A program made the translations under genes and the position numbers. DNA of 32,277 nt from Candidatus Heritagella gallinarum (GTDB lineage: Bacteria; Bacillota; Clostridia; Oscillospirales; Acutalibacteraceae). The notes beneath the pieces are model-generated. The model worked only from the letters and a program-made list of their open reading frames with translations. It made no database searches and was not told where the DNA came from. Location of the stretch: the NCBI GenBank assembly GCA_904394685.1, contig CAJFNK010000034.1, forward strand, positions 1 through 32,277, given 5' to 3'. Shown piece by piece: positions 25,361-32,277 of the stretch (the stretch's first letter is position 1; every line of letters begins with the position of its first letter).

Positions 25361-26638
25361 ATGGTAAAGGCAATTGTCGGCGCAAACTGGGGCGACGAAG
25401 GCAAAGGGAAAATCACAGACGTTATGGCTGCTCAATCGGATATCGTAATCCGATTCCAAGGCGGCAGCAACGCTGGTCATACCATTATTAACAGCTATGG
25501 CAAATTTGCCCTGCATCAGCTTCCTTCTGGTGTGTTCTATGACCACATCACCAATATTATTGGCAATGGCGTGGCGCTGAGTGTAGAGAATTTTGTGAAG
25601 GAAATGGCAGAGCTGGAAAGCCGTGGCGTGCCAAAGCCGCATATCCTCATCTCAGACCGGGCGCAGATTGTGATGCCTTATCATAAAGAGCTGGACGCCA
25701 TGGAAGAAGCCCGACTGTCCTCCAAATCGTTTGGTTCCACCAAATCCGGCATTGCGCCTTTCTATTCCGATAAGTATGCAAAAATCGGGTTCCAGGTCAG
25801 CGAGCTGTTTGACGACAAAGACAGCCTCATGGAGCGGATCGACCATGTATTGGCACTGAAAAACGTGTTGTATACCCAGTTGTATCATCAGCCTGCCATG
25901 AAAGCAGAGGATGTTTATCAAAAGCTGATGGAATACAAAGAGCTGCTGGCTCCCTATGTGGCAGACACAACCGAGCTGCTGCATCAGGCAGTAAAGGATG
26001 GGAAGACCATTCTTCTCGAAGGCCAGCTTGGTTCCCTCAAAGACCCTGATTTTGGAATTTATCCCATGGTTACGTCTTCTTCCACTCTGGCCGGTTATGG
26101 CGCAGTAGGCGCCGGTGTGCCGCCGTATGAGATCAAAGAAGTGATTACCGTTGTCAAGGCTTATTCCAGCGCAGTAGGCGCCGGAGAGTTTGTCAGCGAA
26201 ATTTTTGGAGAAGAAGCCGACGAGCTGCGCCGCAGAGGTGGCGACGGCGGCGAGTTTGGCGCTACTACCGGACGTCCCCGCCGTATGGGCTGGCTGGATC
26301 TGGTTGCATCCCGCTATGGTTGCCAGGTGCAGGGTGCCACTGGCGTGGCCTTTACCGTGCTGGACGTTTTGGGATATCTGGATGAGATTCCGGTGTGCGT
26401 AGGTTATGAGCTGGATGGAAAGCGGATTGACCACTTCCCGGTAACCGCCAAGCTCAAGCACTGCAAACCCATTCTCGAAGTGCTCCCCGGCTGGAAATGC
26501 GATATCCGTGGTATCAAAAAATATGAAGACCTGCCGGAAAACACCCGCAACTATATCGAGTTTGTCGAGAAGCATCTGGGTGTTCCGATTACCATTGTTT
26601 CGAACGGTCCTTCTCGTGATGATATCATTTATCGTTAA
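25361..26638 (+). CDS. purA: Adenylosuccinate synthetase
   Basis: A 425-residue GTP-dependent ligase joining IMP and aspartate, the first committed AMP step. The GTP loop VGANWGDEGKGK opens the protein, followed by GGSNAGHTI, EGQLGSLKDPDFGIYPMVTSS, GATTGRPRRMGWLDL and the C-terminal VSNGPSRDDIIYR. Start ATG 25361 has AAAGG 12 bases upstream. A small TTGGGA / TCCCAA hairpin precedes it, and a MITE-like repeat lies between it and purB. No strong promoter was seen in the 72 bases between repeat and gene. Confidence 0.97.
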   Translation: MVKAIVGANWGDEGKGKITDVMAAQSDIVIRFQGGSNAGHTIINSYGKFALHQLPSGVFYDHITNIIGNGVALSVENFVKEMAELESRGVPKPHILISDRAQIVMPYHKELDAMEEARLSSKSFGSTKSGIAPFYSDKYAKIGFQVSELFDDKDSLMERIDHVLALKNVLYTQLYHQPAMKAEDVYQKLMEYKELLAPYVADTTELLHQAVKDGKTILLEGQLGSLKDPDFGIYPMVTSSSTLAGYGAVGAGVPPYEIKEVITVVKAYSSAVGAGEFVSEIFGEEADELRRRGGDGGEFGATTGRPRRMGWLDLVASRYGCQVQGATGVAFTVLDVLGYLDEIPVCVGYELDGKRIDHFPVTAKLKHCKPILEVLPGWKCDIRGIKKYEDLPENTRNYIEFVEKHLGVPITIVSNGPSRDDIIYR

Positions 26639-26800
26639 GGCTTTGCATAGATTTTATGTAGAGACTTGCTGTATGACTAGCGATACAAACGGCAAAAATT
26701 TTGCCAGAATGTATTCCTTTGTATCAGGCTTTTAATGGTACTTTATCAACAAAATTCCTGTACAGCATAGATAGATGATAGGAGTCGGTTATATAGGATG

Positions 26801-26849
26801 AGCGCCGATGCTCCTGCCCTGATATGGGGTAGAAAAATCGGCGCTTTTC
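26801..26849 (+). terminator. Terminator-like hairpin upstream of glmS
   Basis: AGCGCCGAT (26801-26809) pairs perfectly with ATCGGCGCT (26837-26845), enclosing a second CTGCCC / GGGGTAG helix and followed by TTTTCTG. It lies 44 bases before glmS and 160 bases after purA. It either ends the purA transcript or acts as an attenuator in a glmS leader. It is not a glmS ribozyme: the conserved core is missing. Confidence 0.7.
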
Positions 26850-26892
26850 TGATTCATCAAAGTAAGAAAAGATATGAAAGGTGATGAATGTC

Positions 26893-28728
26893 ATGTGTGG
26901 AATTGTTGGATACATTGGTGGAGACCAGGCTGCTCCTCTTTTACTTAAAGGTCTTGAAAAACTGGAGTATCGGGGCTATGATTCTGCTGGAGTAGCTGTT
27001 TATAACGGAAAACAGCTGGAAATTGCCAAGGCCAAGGGACGCCTCAAAGTGTTGAGCGACATGCTGGAGGAAGGGAAGACCCTGAAAGGCACAATTGGAA
27101 TTGGTCATACCCGCTGGGCAACCCATGGGGCTCCGTCGGATATCAATTCCCATCCGCAGGTAAGCGATTCGGGAAAATTTGCGGTTGTCCATAACGGAAT
27201 CATTGAGAATTATCTCACCTTAAAAAATTTCCTGACCGGGAAAGGAATCCAGTTTGTATCGGAAACCGATACCGAAGTGGTGGCACAACTGCTGGAGTAC
27301 TATTATCATAAATATCAATGCGATATTTTTGAAGCCATTGCACGGGTGATTCACAAGGTGGAAGGCTCCTATGCCTTGGGGATTATTTGCGAGGATTGCC
27401 CTGATGAATTATACGCCGTTCGAAAAGACAGCCCCTTGATCGTGGGGCTGGGAGAAGGTGAAAACTTTATAGCCTCTGATGTAACGGCGATTCTGGCACA
27501 TACCAGGGAAATCTACCGTTTGAACGATGATGAAATCGTTCGTCTTACCCGTGGAGGCGTAACAGTTTATAATACCGACCGTGATGTAGTCGAAAAGCAG
27601 GCCGTTCATATTGACTGGGATATCTCCGCCGCTGAAAAAGGTGGTTATGAGCATTTTATGTTCAAGGAGATCATGGAACAGCCCAAAGCAATCCGTGACA
27701 CAATTTCCCCCAGAATCCGCAACGGAAAAGTTGTGCTGGATGACATCACCCTCACCAGAGAACAGCTGGAGAGTTTTCGTAGAATTGTTATCGTTGCATG
27801 CGGTTCAGCGTATCATGTGGGGGTTGTGGCCAAATATGCGTTGGAAAAGATGACCCGCATCCCGGTGGAAGTGGATGTAGCTTCTGAGTTCCGTTATCGG
27901 GAACCATTGGTGGATGAGAAGGTATTGGTGCTGGTCATCAGCCAGTCCGGCGAAACAGCCGATACCTTGGCGGCGCTGCGGGAAGCAAAACGTTTGGGTG
28001 CCAGAACGCTGTCGATCGTAAATGTGGTGGGCAGCTCGATTGCCAACGAGTCCGACGATGTGCTGTATACTTGGGCTGGCCCCGAAATTGCTGTGGCCAC
28101 CACCAAAGCATACAGCACACAGCTTGCAGTGGTGTATCTTCTGGCGTTGTATATGGGGAATCTGTTGGGAACTATTTCGCAGGAAACCTATGCGGCGGGG
28201 ATTCAGGATCTCGAAAAGCTGCCGGATCAGGTGAGTGAGATTTTGAGCAACCGGGAACATATTCAGTACTTTGCTTCCAAGAACTTTAATGCAAAGGATA
28301 TCTTCTTTATCGGCCGGAATATCGATTATGCGCTTTCGCTGGAAGGTTCTCTAAAGCTCAAGGAGATTTCTTATATCCACTCAGAAGCCTATGCAGCCGG
28401 AGAGCTGAAACACGGCACGATTTCACTGGTGGAAGATGGGACGCTGGTGGTGGCGTTGGCGAGCTATCTGCCCCTCTTTGATAAAACCATGAGCAATGTT
28501 AAAGAAGTAAAAGCTCGTGGAGCTTATGTGCTGGGCCTGACAGTAGAAGGAAAGACCGCTATTGAGAAGGAAACTGACTTTGTTTTCTATCTGCCACAAA
28601 CCAATTCGATGATGCAGCCTTCTTTGATGGTAATTCCGTTGCAGCTGTTTGCCTATTATGTTGCCGCCATGAAGGGCTGCGATATTGATAAGCCACGCAA
28701 TTTGGCAAAATCGGTCACAGTGGAATAA
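26893..28728 (+). CDS. glmS: Glutamine--fructose-6-phosphate aminotransferase (isomerizing)
   Basis: A 611-residue two-domain enzyme making glucosamine 6-phosphate for peptidoglycan. Start: ATG 26893 places the nucleophilic cysteine at position 2 (MCGIVGYIGG), so it becomes the N-terminal residue after Met removal; the in-frame GTG 26881 and ATG 26884 would bury it. The glutaminase domain has HTRWATHGAPS; the two SIS domains contain CGSAYHVG, SQSGETADTLAAL and LKLKEISYIHSEAYAAGELKHG. The C-terminus ends KPRNLAKSVTVE as in the family. It lies 49 bases before guaA, another glutamine-amidotransferase. Confidence 0.97.
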   Translation: MCGIVGYIGGDQAAPLLLKGLEKLEYRGYDSAGVAVYNGKQLEIAKAKGRLKVLSDMLEEGKTLKGTIGIGHTRWATHGAPSDINSHPQVSDSGKFAVVHNGIIENYLTLKNFLTGKGIQFVSETDTEVVAQLLEYYYHKYQCDIFEAIARVIHKVEGSYALGIICEDCPDELYAVRKDSPLIVGLGEGENFIASDVTAILAHTREIYRLNDDEIVRLTRGGVTVYNTDRDVVEKQAVHIDWDISAAEKGGYEHFMFKEIMEQPKAIRDTISPRIRNGKVVLDDITLTREQLESFRRIVIVACGSAYHVGVVAKYALEKMTRIPVEVDVASEFRYREPLVDEKVLVLVISQSGETADTLAALREAKRLGARTLSIVNVVGSSIANESDDVLYTWAGPEIAVATTKAYSTQLAVVYLLALYMGNLLGTISQETYAAGIQDLEKLPDQVSEILSNREHIQYFASKNFNAKDIFFIGRNIDYALSLEGSLKLKEISYIHSEAYAAGELKHGTISLVEDGTLVVALASYLPLFDKTMSNVKEVKARGAYVLGLTVEGKTAIEKETDFVFYLPQTNSMMQPSLMVIPLQLFAYYVAAMKGCDIDKPRNLAKSVTVE

Positions 28729-28777
28729 TATTTTGATATGATTGAAAAGAACAATAGAATAGGATGGAGAAAAGCTT

Positions 28778-30322
28778 ATGACAAACAATGAAAAGGTTCT
28801 GGTGGTCGATTTTGGCGGCCAGTATAACCAGCTAATCGCACGCCGGGTTCGTGAATGTAATGTGTATTGCGAGATTATCTCCTATCGTGCCGGGATTGAG
28901 GCAATTCGTGCGGCAGCGCCAAAAGGCATTATCTTTACCGGTGGCCCGAACAGCGTATATCTGGAAGACTCACCAACCATGGACCCGGCCGTCTTTGAAC
29001 TGGGAATCCCCGTGTTGGGCATCTGCTATGGAAGCCAGCTGATGATGCACCTGCTGGGCGGTCATGTTTGCCGTGCCCCTGAGCGGGAATACGGAAAGAC
29101 CCTGGTTCATGTTGACACCAAAAGTCCGATGTTCCAGGATGTAAATCCTGATACCATCTGCTGGATGAGCCATAATGATTATATTGAAACCCCGGCTCCC
29201 GGTTTTGCCGTTACTGCTTATACCGACAACTGCCCTGTTGCAGCCGTAGAAAATCAGGAGAAAAATCTGTATGCCGTTCAGTTCCATCCGGAAGTCCTTC
29301 ATACACAGGAAGGAAAAAAGATGTTGCATAACTTTGTATACGAGGTATGCGGCTGCAAAGGTGACTGGAAAATGGACTCTTTTGTAGAGAGAAGCGTTAC
29401 CGCTTTGCGGGAGAAAATTGGAGACGGCAAGGTGCTGTGTGCCCTTTCTGGCGGCGTGGATTCTTCCGTAGCGGCTGCCATGCTCTCTAAGGCAGTGGGC
29501 AATCAGCTCACCTGTGTGTTCGTAGATCACGGCCTGCTCCGCAAAAACGAGATGGAACAGGTGTGCGAGATTTTTGGCGGCGGCGAATTTGAGATGAACT
29601 TTATCTGCGTGGATGCCCGTCAGCGGTATTATGACAAGCTGGCCGGGGTAGAGGAGCCGGAGAAAAAACGGAAGATCATCGGTGAAGAATTTGTCCGCAT
29701 TTTTGAAGAAGAAGCCAAAAAGATCGGCCGGGTAGATTTCCTGGTGCAGGGCACGATTTATCCCGACGTTGTGGAGAGCGGCCTTGGCGGTGAGAGTACT
29801 GTCATCAAATCCCACCATAATGTTGGCGGGTTGCCCGACTATGTGGATTTCAAGGAGATTGTCGAGCCTCTGCGTGACCTGTTTAAAGACGAAGTGCGTC
29901 AGGCAGGGCGTGAACTGGGGCTGCCTGAATATCTTGTCAGCCGTCAGCCTTTCCCCGGACCGGGTCTTGCTGTGCGTATTATTGGCGAAGTTACTCCGGA
30001 AAAGGTGGCGATGGTACAGGACGCCGATGCCATCTGGCGTGAGGAGATTGCCAAAGCTGGCTTGGAAGGGCAGCTCAGCCAGTATTTTGCAGCTTTGACC
30101 AACATGCGAAGCGTAGGCGTGATGGGTGATGAGCGCACCTATGATTATGCGATTGCTCTGCGTGCTGTTACAACAGTAGACTTTATGACGGCAGAGTCAG
30201 CTGAAATTCCGTGGTCGGTATTGCAGACAGTTACCAGCCGCATTGTCAATGAGGTAAAACATGTAAACCGTGTGCTCTATGACTGTACTGGAAAGCCCCC
30301 GGCCACTATCGAATTTGAGTAA
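28778..30322 (+). CDS. guaA: GMP synthase (glutamine-hydrolysing)
   Basis: A 514-residue enzyme that aminates XMP to GMP. The N-terminal class I amidotransferase domain has the nucleophile Cys83 in GICYGSQLM and the His/Glu pair in QFHPEV. The ATP-pyrophosphatase domain begins [15 protein letters not shown], and the dimerisation domain contains [14 protein letters not shown]. It ends KPPATIEFE where most GuaA proteins end in IEWE. Start ATG 28778 follows GGATGGAG. The 3' end of guaA is a known integration hotspot, and the sequence after it changes character. Confidence 0.97.
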   Translation: MTNNEKVLVVDFGGQYNQLIARRVRECNVYCEIISYRAGIEAIRAAAPKGIIFTGGPNSVYLEDSPTMDPAVFELGIPVLGICYGSQLMMHLLGGHVCRAPEREYGKTLVHVDTKSPMFQDVNPDTICWMSHNDYIETPAPGFAVTAYTDNCPVAAVENQEKNLYAVQFHPEVLHTQEGKKMLHNFVYEVCGCKGDWKMDSFVERSVTALREKIGDGKVLCALSGGVDSSVAAAMLSKAVGNQLTCVFVDHGLLRKNEMEQVCEIFGGGEFEMNFICVDARQRYYDKLAGVEEPEKKRKIIGEEFVRIFEEEAKKIGRVDFLVQGTIYPDVVESGLGGESTVIKSHHNVGGLPDYVDFKEIVEPLRDLFKDEVRQAGRELGLPEYLVSRQPFPGPGLAVRIIGEVTPEKVAMVQDADAIWREEIAKAGLEGQLSQYFAALTNMRSVGVMGDERTYDYAIALRAVTTVDFMTAESAEIPWSVLQTVTSRIVNEVKHVNRVLYDCTGKPPATIEFE

Positions 30323-30336
30323 TTTCAGAAACCGGG

Positions 30337-30362
30337 AAAAGCCTGATATGACTGGGCTTTTG
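30337..30362 (+). terminator. Intrinsic terminator after guaA
   Basis: AAAAGCC (30337-30343) with GGCTTTT (30355-30361), 14 bases after the guaA stop. The 3' arm itself supplies the T run. Confidence 0.75.
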
Positions 30363-30380
30363 AGGGATTAAGGCCCTTTG

Positions 30381-30398
30381 TGGCAACGATTTGGCAAC
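30381..30398. repeat. Tandem TGGCAAC motif 3' of guaA
   Basis: TGGCAAC occurs at 30381-30387 and 30392-30398, one DNA turn apart (11 bases). Such direct repeats resemble arm-type integrase sites near attachment sites; no integrase gene is in the window. Confidence 0.35.
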
Positions 30399-30419
30399 AC
30401 TTTTTCATTATTCATAAAA

Positions 30420-30462
30420 AGAGAGCTAACTGGTTTTGTTAAACCCGGTTAGCTCTTTTTTA
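30420..30462. terminator. Bidirectional terminator between guaA and the hypothetical gene
   Basis: AGAGCTAAC (30422-30430) pairs with GTTAGCTCT (30448-30456), flanked by T6 on the plus strand and, on the minus strand, by TTTTT. The minus-strand gene's stop codon overlaps its edge. Confidence 0.85.
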
Positions 30463-30768
30463 TCCAAAATATTGCTCCCGATCTTCTTCGGTAAGATAAT
30501 CAATAAACACATCTTTTTTGAAACCATGAAAGTCTACACGAAAAGAATCTTGGATTTCATCGTATAGATTATACAGTTCAATAAAGCAAGATTTCACTTT
30601 ATCCAATTCCTTGGATAATTGAGTAAGATTAGATCTTCTCATCTTGTGAACAGCATTAATTCGATACACATTGAATTGCTCTGCTTTTTTGATGAACTCA
30701 TCTTTTTTATAAAAGCTTATATAATTTTTAATTCTCCTATATATAATAGCCAAACATTCCTCCAGCAT
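30460..30768 (-). CDS. Hypothetical small protein, unrecognised
   Basis: A 102-residue, Lys/Glu/Tyr-rich, predicted mostly alpha-helical protein (KKDEFIKKAEQFNVYRINAV, SKELDKVKSCFIELYNLYD). I do not recognise a family. It has no signal peptide or clear membrane segment. Its codons are much more AT-rich than those of the guaA side, suggesting transfer. The ATG at 30768 has no ribosome site; a TTG at 30753 follows GGAGG by five bases and may be the real start. GC-rich sequence directly upstream looks like debris, so a truncated N-terminus is possible. A bidirectional terminator lies at its 3' end. Confidence 0.5.
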   Translation of the reverse strand: MLEECLAIIYRRIKNYISFYKKDEFIKKAEQFNVYRINAVHKMRRSNLTQLSKELDKVKSCFIELYNLYDEIQDSFRVDFHGFKKDVFIDYLTEEDREQYFG

Positions 30769-31160
30769 GGCTGCGGCCGGCTGTCAGGAACAGAGCATCT
30801 CGTGCAGCTGGGCGGCGTCCTTACTAGGCACGCTGGACGACGTATCCGTCTGACCTACATGGTAGTAGAATCGAAGTAATTGAGGAAGGCACAACGCTTA
30901 CGATGATGTTTTGAGGGGTGCTCCTAGCACCGTTGCGACCGTCGCCACCGTTGCGGAAGCAAAAATGGCGTTGATATAGGGGAGACAGCATTATTCCATC
31001 CTTTGAAAATTGATTGTCGAATAATCGTTCGCAGAACACGCAGCCACAGAATAAAATTCTGTGTTCAAAAGGGCTTGGGGAGTTGCCCTCAACAAGCGGT
31101 TTATGGCAAATGGATAGCCCCAAGCATTGCTTGCCACGATTAAGTTCATAAAAATTTTTC
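30769..31160. other. Degraded GC-mixed region with short overlapping frames and hairpins
   Basis: No complete gene is convincing. Minus frame to 30783 ends QTDTSSSVPSKDAAQLHEML; plus frame to 30914 ends GSRIEVIEEGTTLTMMF; another plus frame to about 30978 ends STVATVATVAEAKMALI. These look like C-terminal pieces of separate genes rather than intact ORFs. A decamer, CACCGTTGCG, occurs at 30928 and 30946. A minus-strand frame of 112 codons (30824-31162) starts with TTG without a ribosome site. Together with the hairpins at 31045-31125 this suggests mobile-element debris. Confidence 0.45.
31045..31125. repeat. Hairpin cluster (two inverted repeats)
   Basis: CACAGAAT-AAA-ATTCTGTG (31045-31063) is a perfect 8-bp hairpin. 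GCTTGGGG (31073-31080) is inverted with CCCCAAGC (31118-31125), enclosing TTGCC / GGCAA (31083-31087 and 31105-31109). Function unknown: structured RNA, transfer-origin-like DNA or a regulatory leader are possible. Confidence 0.5.
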
Positions 31161-31198
31161 AAAAGATAGTTGTATCTTTTCTTCTGTACAGTTATTAT
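31161..31198 (+). promoter_or_regulatory. tetR-type gene promoter with overlapping palindromic operator
   Basis: TTGTAT (31170-31175), 17-base spacer, TATTAT (31193-31198). A perfect palindrome AAAAGATA-GTTG-TATCTTTT (31161-31180) covers the -35 box, a layout expected for autorepression by the regulator encoded at 31254. Confidence 0.55.
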
Positions 31199-31253
31199 AT
31201 AAATACTAATTTGAAATTTTGTTCTTTATACTTTAAGGGAAGGATAGAGAAAT

Positions 31254-31874
31254 ATGGCGCGAAAAGCCTATTCTGAACAAGAAAGAGAGCAAGTACGGAA
31301 CGCACTGCTGACTACTATGATTCAGTGTATTGTGGACCGAGGTCTGATTCATAGTAGTATTGATGTACTGTGCAAAAAGGTTGGTATCTCCAAGGCTTTT
31401 TTCTACACTTTTTTTCCCTCCAAGGAAGAACTAGTATTAGAAGCACTTCGATATCAGCAGCCCAAGCTGCTACAATGTGCCAAGCAGCTGATGGAAGATC
31501 CTTCACTCAGTTGGAGGGAAGGTGTCCGAACCTTCTTGGAAACCTGCGCTTACGGTGAGAAAAAAGGCATCGCTGTGTTATCCATTGAAGAAGAACAAGA
31601 GGTTTATCGCTGTCTTTCTCCCGAAAATTTCCAGACCTTTCGTGAAGATCAAATCAAATTATTCCGTGAATTACTTATGATTTTTGACCTTCCTGTGGAC
31701 TGTATAGAGCCTCGGCTGTTTGGTAACTTGGCTCTGTCTATGATGATGGTTTATAAGGCAATTCCAGATACCATGCCCTTCCTGTTTCCCGAAGTAGCAG
31801 ATGATATGGTGAAATTTCAAATTAATGCCTTGCTGGATGAAATGCAGCGGGCAAAAAAGGAAGCAATAAGGTGA
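31254..31874 (+). CDS. TetR/AcrR family transcriptional regulator
   Basis: A 206-residue repressor-type protein. The N-terminal TetR helix-turn-helix is clear at about residues 25-60 (SSIDVLCKKVGISKAFFYTF then FPSKEELVLEALRYQ). The C-terminal ligand domain is divergent (LSWREGVRTFLETCAYGEKK). Start ATG 31254 has GGGAAGGA upstream. It has its own promoter overlapped by a palindrome. No efflux pump or enzyme is adjacent within the window; the target may lie beyond its right end. Composition is AT-rich compared with the guaA side. Confidence 0.88.
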   Translation: MARKAYSEQEREQVRNALLTTMIQCIVDRGLIHSSIDVLCKKVGISKAFFYTFFPSKEELVLEALRYQQPKLLQCAKQLMEDPSLSWREGVRTFLETCAYGEKKGIAVLSIEEEQEVYRCLSPENFQTFREDQIKLFRELLMIFDLPVDCIEPRLFGNLALSMMMVYKAIPDTMPFLFPEVADDMVKFQINALLDEMQRAKKEAIR

Positions 31875-31902
31875 CGCAAGATGCACAGAGATAAACTTCC
31901 AC

Positions 31903-31922
31903 GCTCTGCGGGATTGCAGAGC
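31903..31922 (+). repeat. Small hairpin after the TetR gene
   Basis: GCTCTGC / GCAGAGC with a 6-base loop, 29 bases after the stop; no T tract follows, so it is not a typical terminator. Confidence 0.5.
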
Positions 31923-31994
31923 AAACAAATACATTCAAACACCAGAATAAGTCGGATTTTTGCAACCGGCTTTAGATTTGTGCGGCCTTTTTAT

Positions 31995-32043
31995 GTCCTG
32001 CGTTCATCTGCCCTTGTGGCAGTGCGGCGCAGGGCATTTTTTA
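31995..32043 (+). terminator. Strong intrinsic terminator before the last ORF
   Basis: GTCCTGCG (31995-32002) pairs with CGCAGGGC (32028-32035), enclosing CTGCC / GGCAG, followed by ATTTTTTATT. It ends transcription coming from the TetR gene, or attenuates the following gene. Confidence 0.8.
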
Positions 32044-32067
32044 TTGTTCGGAAAGAGGTGGCCTGAT

Positions 32068-32277
32068 ATGAATTTACCAAAACGCAACAGTGCGGACGGG
32101 CGCTGTTACTGGATGAAGCCCGAGGTACAGGAGGAGCTGCAACCGTTCTTTGATCAGTGCATCCAGGACGCCATTGACGGCAGAATCACACGGCTTGATT
32201 CCCTCTGGCCGCCGGTAGTGGTTAGCAGTCAAGGTGCGCCCTTTGAGGTGTGCGATCTGGTGAGAAAATGGATTGAA
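32068..32277 (+). CDS. Unrecognised protein, 3' part beyond the window
   Basis: The first 70 codons of a gene that runs off the window edge. ATG 32068 has AAAGAGGTGG upstream. The protein begins NLPKRNSADGRCYWMKPEVQ and continues with ELQPFFDQCIQDAIDGRITR and LDSLWPPVVVSSQG. I do not recognise a family. GC-rich codon use contrasts with the preceding TetR gene and resembles backbone genes of conjugative elements of gut Firmicutes; this is an impression only. Confidence 0.6.
   Translation, partial: MNLPKRNSADGRCYWMKPEVQEELQPFFDQCIQDAIDGRITRLDSLWPPVVVSSQGAPFEVCDLVRKWIE

Noticed and set aside
26801-26880. glmS ribozyme, because of an AGCGCC motif upstream of glmS
   Set aside because: The conserved catalytic core and length are missing; AGCGCC is simply one arm of a terminator-like stem.
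30824-31162. A 112-codon minus-strand protein
   Set aside because: Starts with TTG without a ribosome site; other frames in the same stretch look equally gene-like, so it is treated as debris.

Overview
The window reads as a low-to-mid GC Firmicutes chromosome, most likely an anaerobic gut Clostridium-relative (Oscillospiraceae/Ruminococcaceae sensu lato). The reasons are strong Shine-Dalgarno sites (AAAGGAGG type) with some TTG/GTG starts, sigma-A promoters, and a strict-anaerobe enzyme set: a class III ribonucleotide-reductase glycyl-radical fragment, formate-tetrahydrofolate ligase, an NfnAB-type transhydrogenase, an FprA flavo-diiron protein and an Hrb-like rubredoxin fusion. The genus assignment is inference; no rRNA or tRNA gene was seen.

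Layout. 1-87: truncated copy of a dispersed repeat. 155-319: small stand-alone NrdD C-terminus-like peptide. 567-3886: glyA, rarA and a flavin reductase/rubredoxin fusion. 3969-5517: a second repeat copy immediately before a uracil permease. 5636-8535: accessory block on mixed strands (DUF3892 protein, UroD/MtaA-like protein divergent from an AraC regulator, orphan phiLC3-type holin). 8699-12904: fhs behind a structured leader, then tsaE, tsaB, rpiB and upp. 12984-15474: nfnA-nfnB. 15571-19259: argC, a family 4 glycosyltransferase, fprA. 19391-22491: gdhA and glnA, divergent, i.e. ammonia assimilation. 22511-30322: dapF, purB, a third repeat copy, purA, glmS, guaA, covering purine-nucleotide branch-point and amino-sugar synthesis. 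30323-32277: a region of different character (AT-rich hypothetical gene, gene debris, hairpins, TetR regulator, start of an unrecognised ORF), probably the edge of a mobile island lying 3' of guaA.

How the genes fit together. SHMT and Fhs feed C1-tetrahydrofolate; PurA/PurB make AMP and GuaA makes GMP; UraA and Upp salvage uracil; Gdh, GlnA, the glutamine-dependent GlmS and GuaA, and NfnAB share nitrogen and NADPH supply; FprA with the Hrb-like protein is an O2/NO-detoxifying pair encoded about 14 kb apart. 

Most of the window is housekeeping. The parts least explained by known families are the free glycyl-radical peptide, a MITE-like family with 14-nt terminal inverted repeats, the structured leaders of fhs and purB, the repeat cluster in front of gdhA, and the guaA-adjacent island edge. 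I did not find a clear new defence or biosynthetic system.
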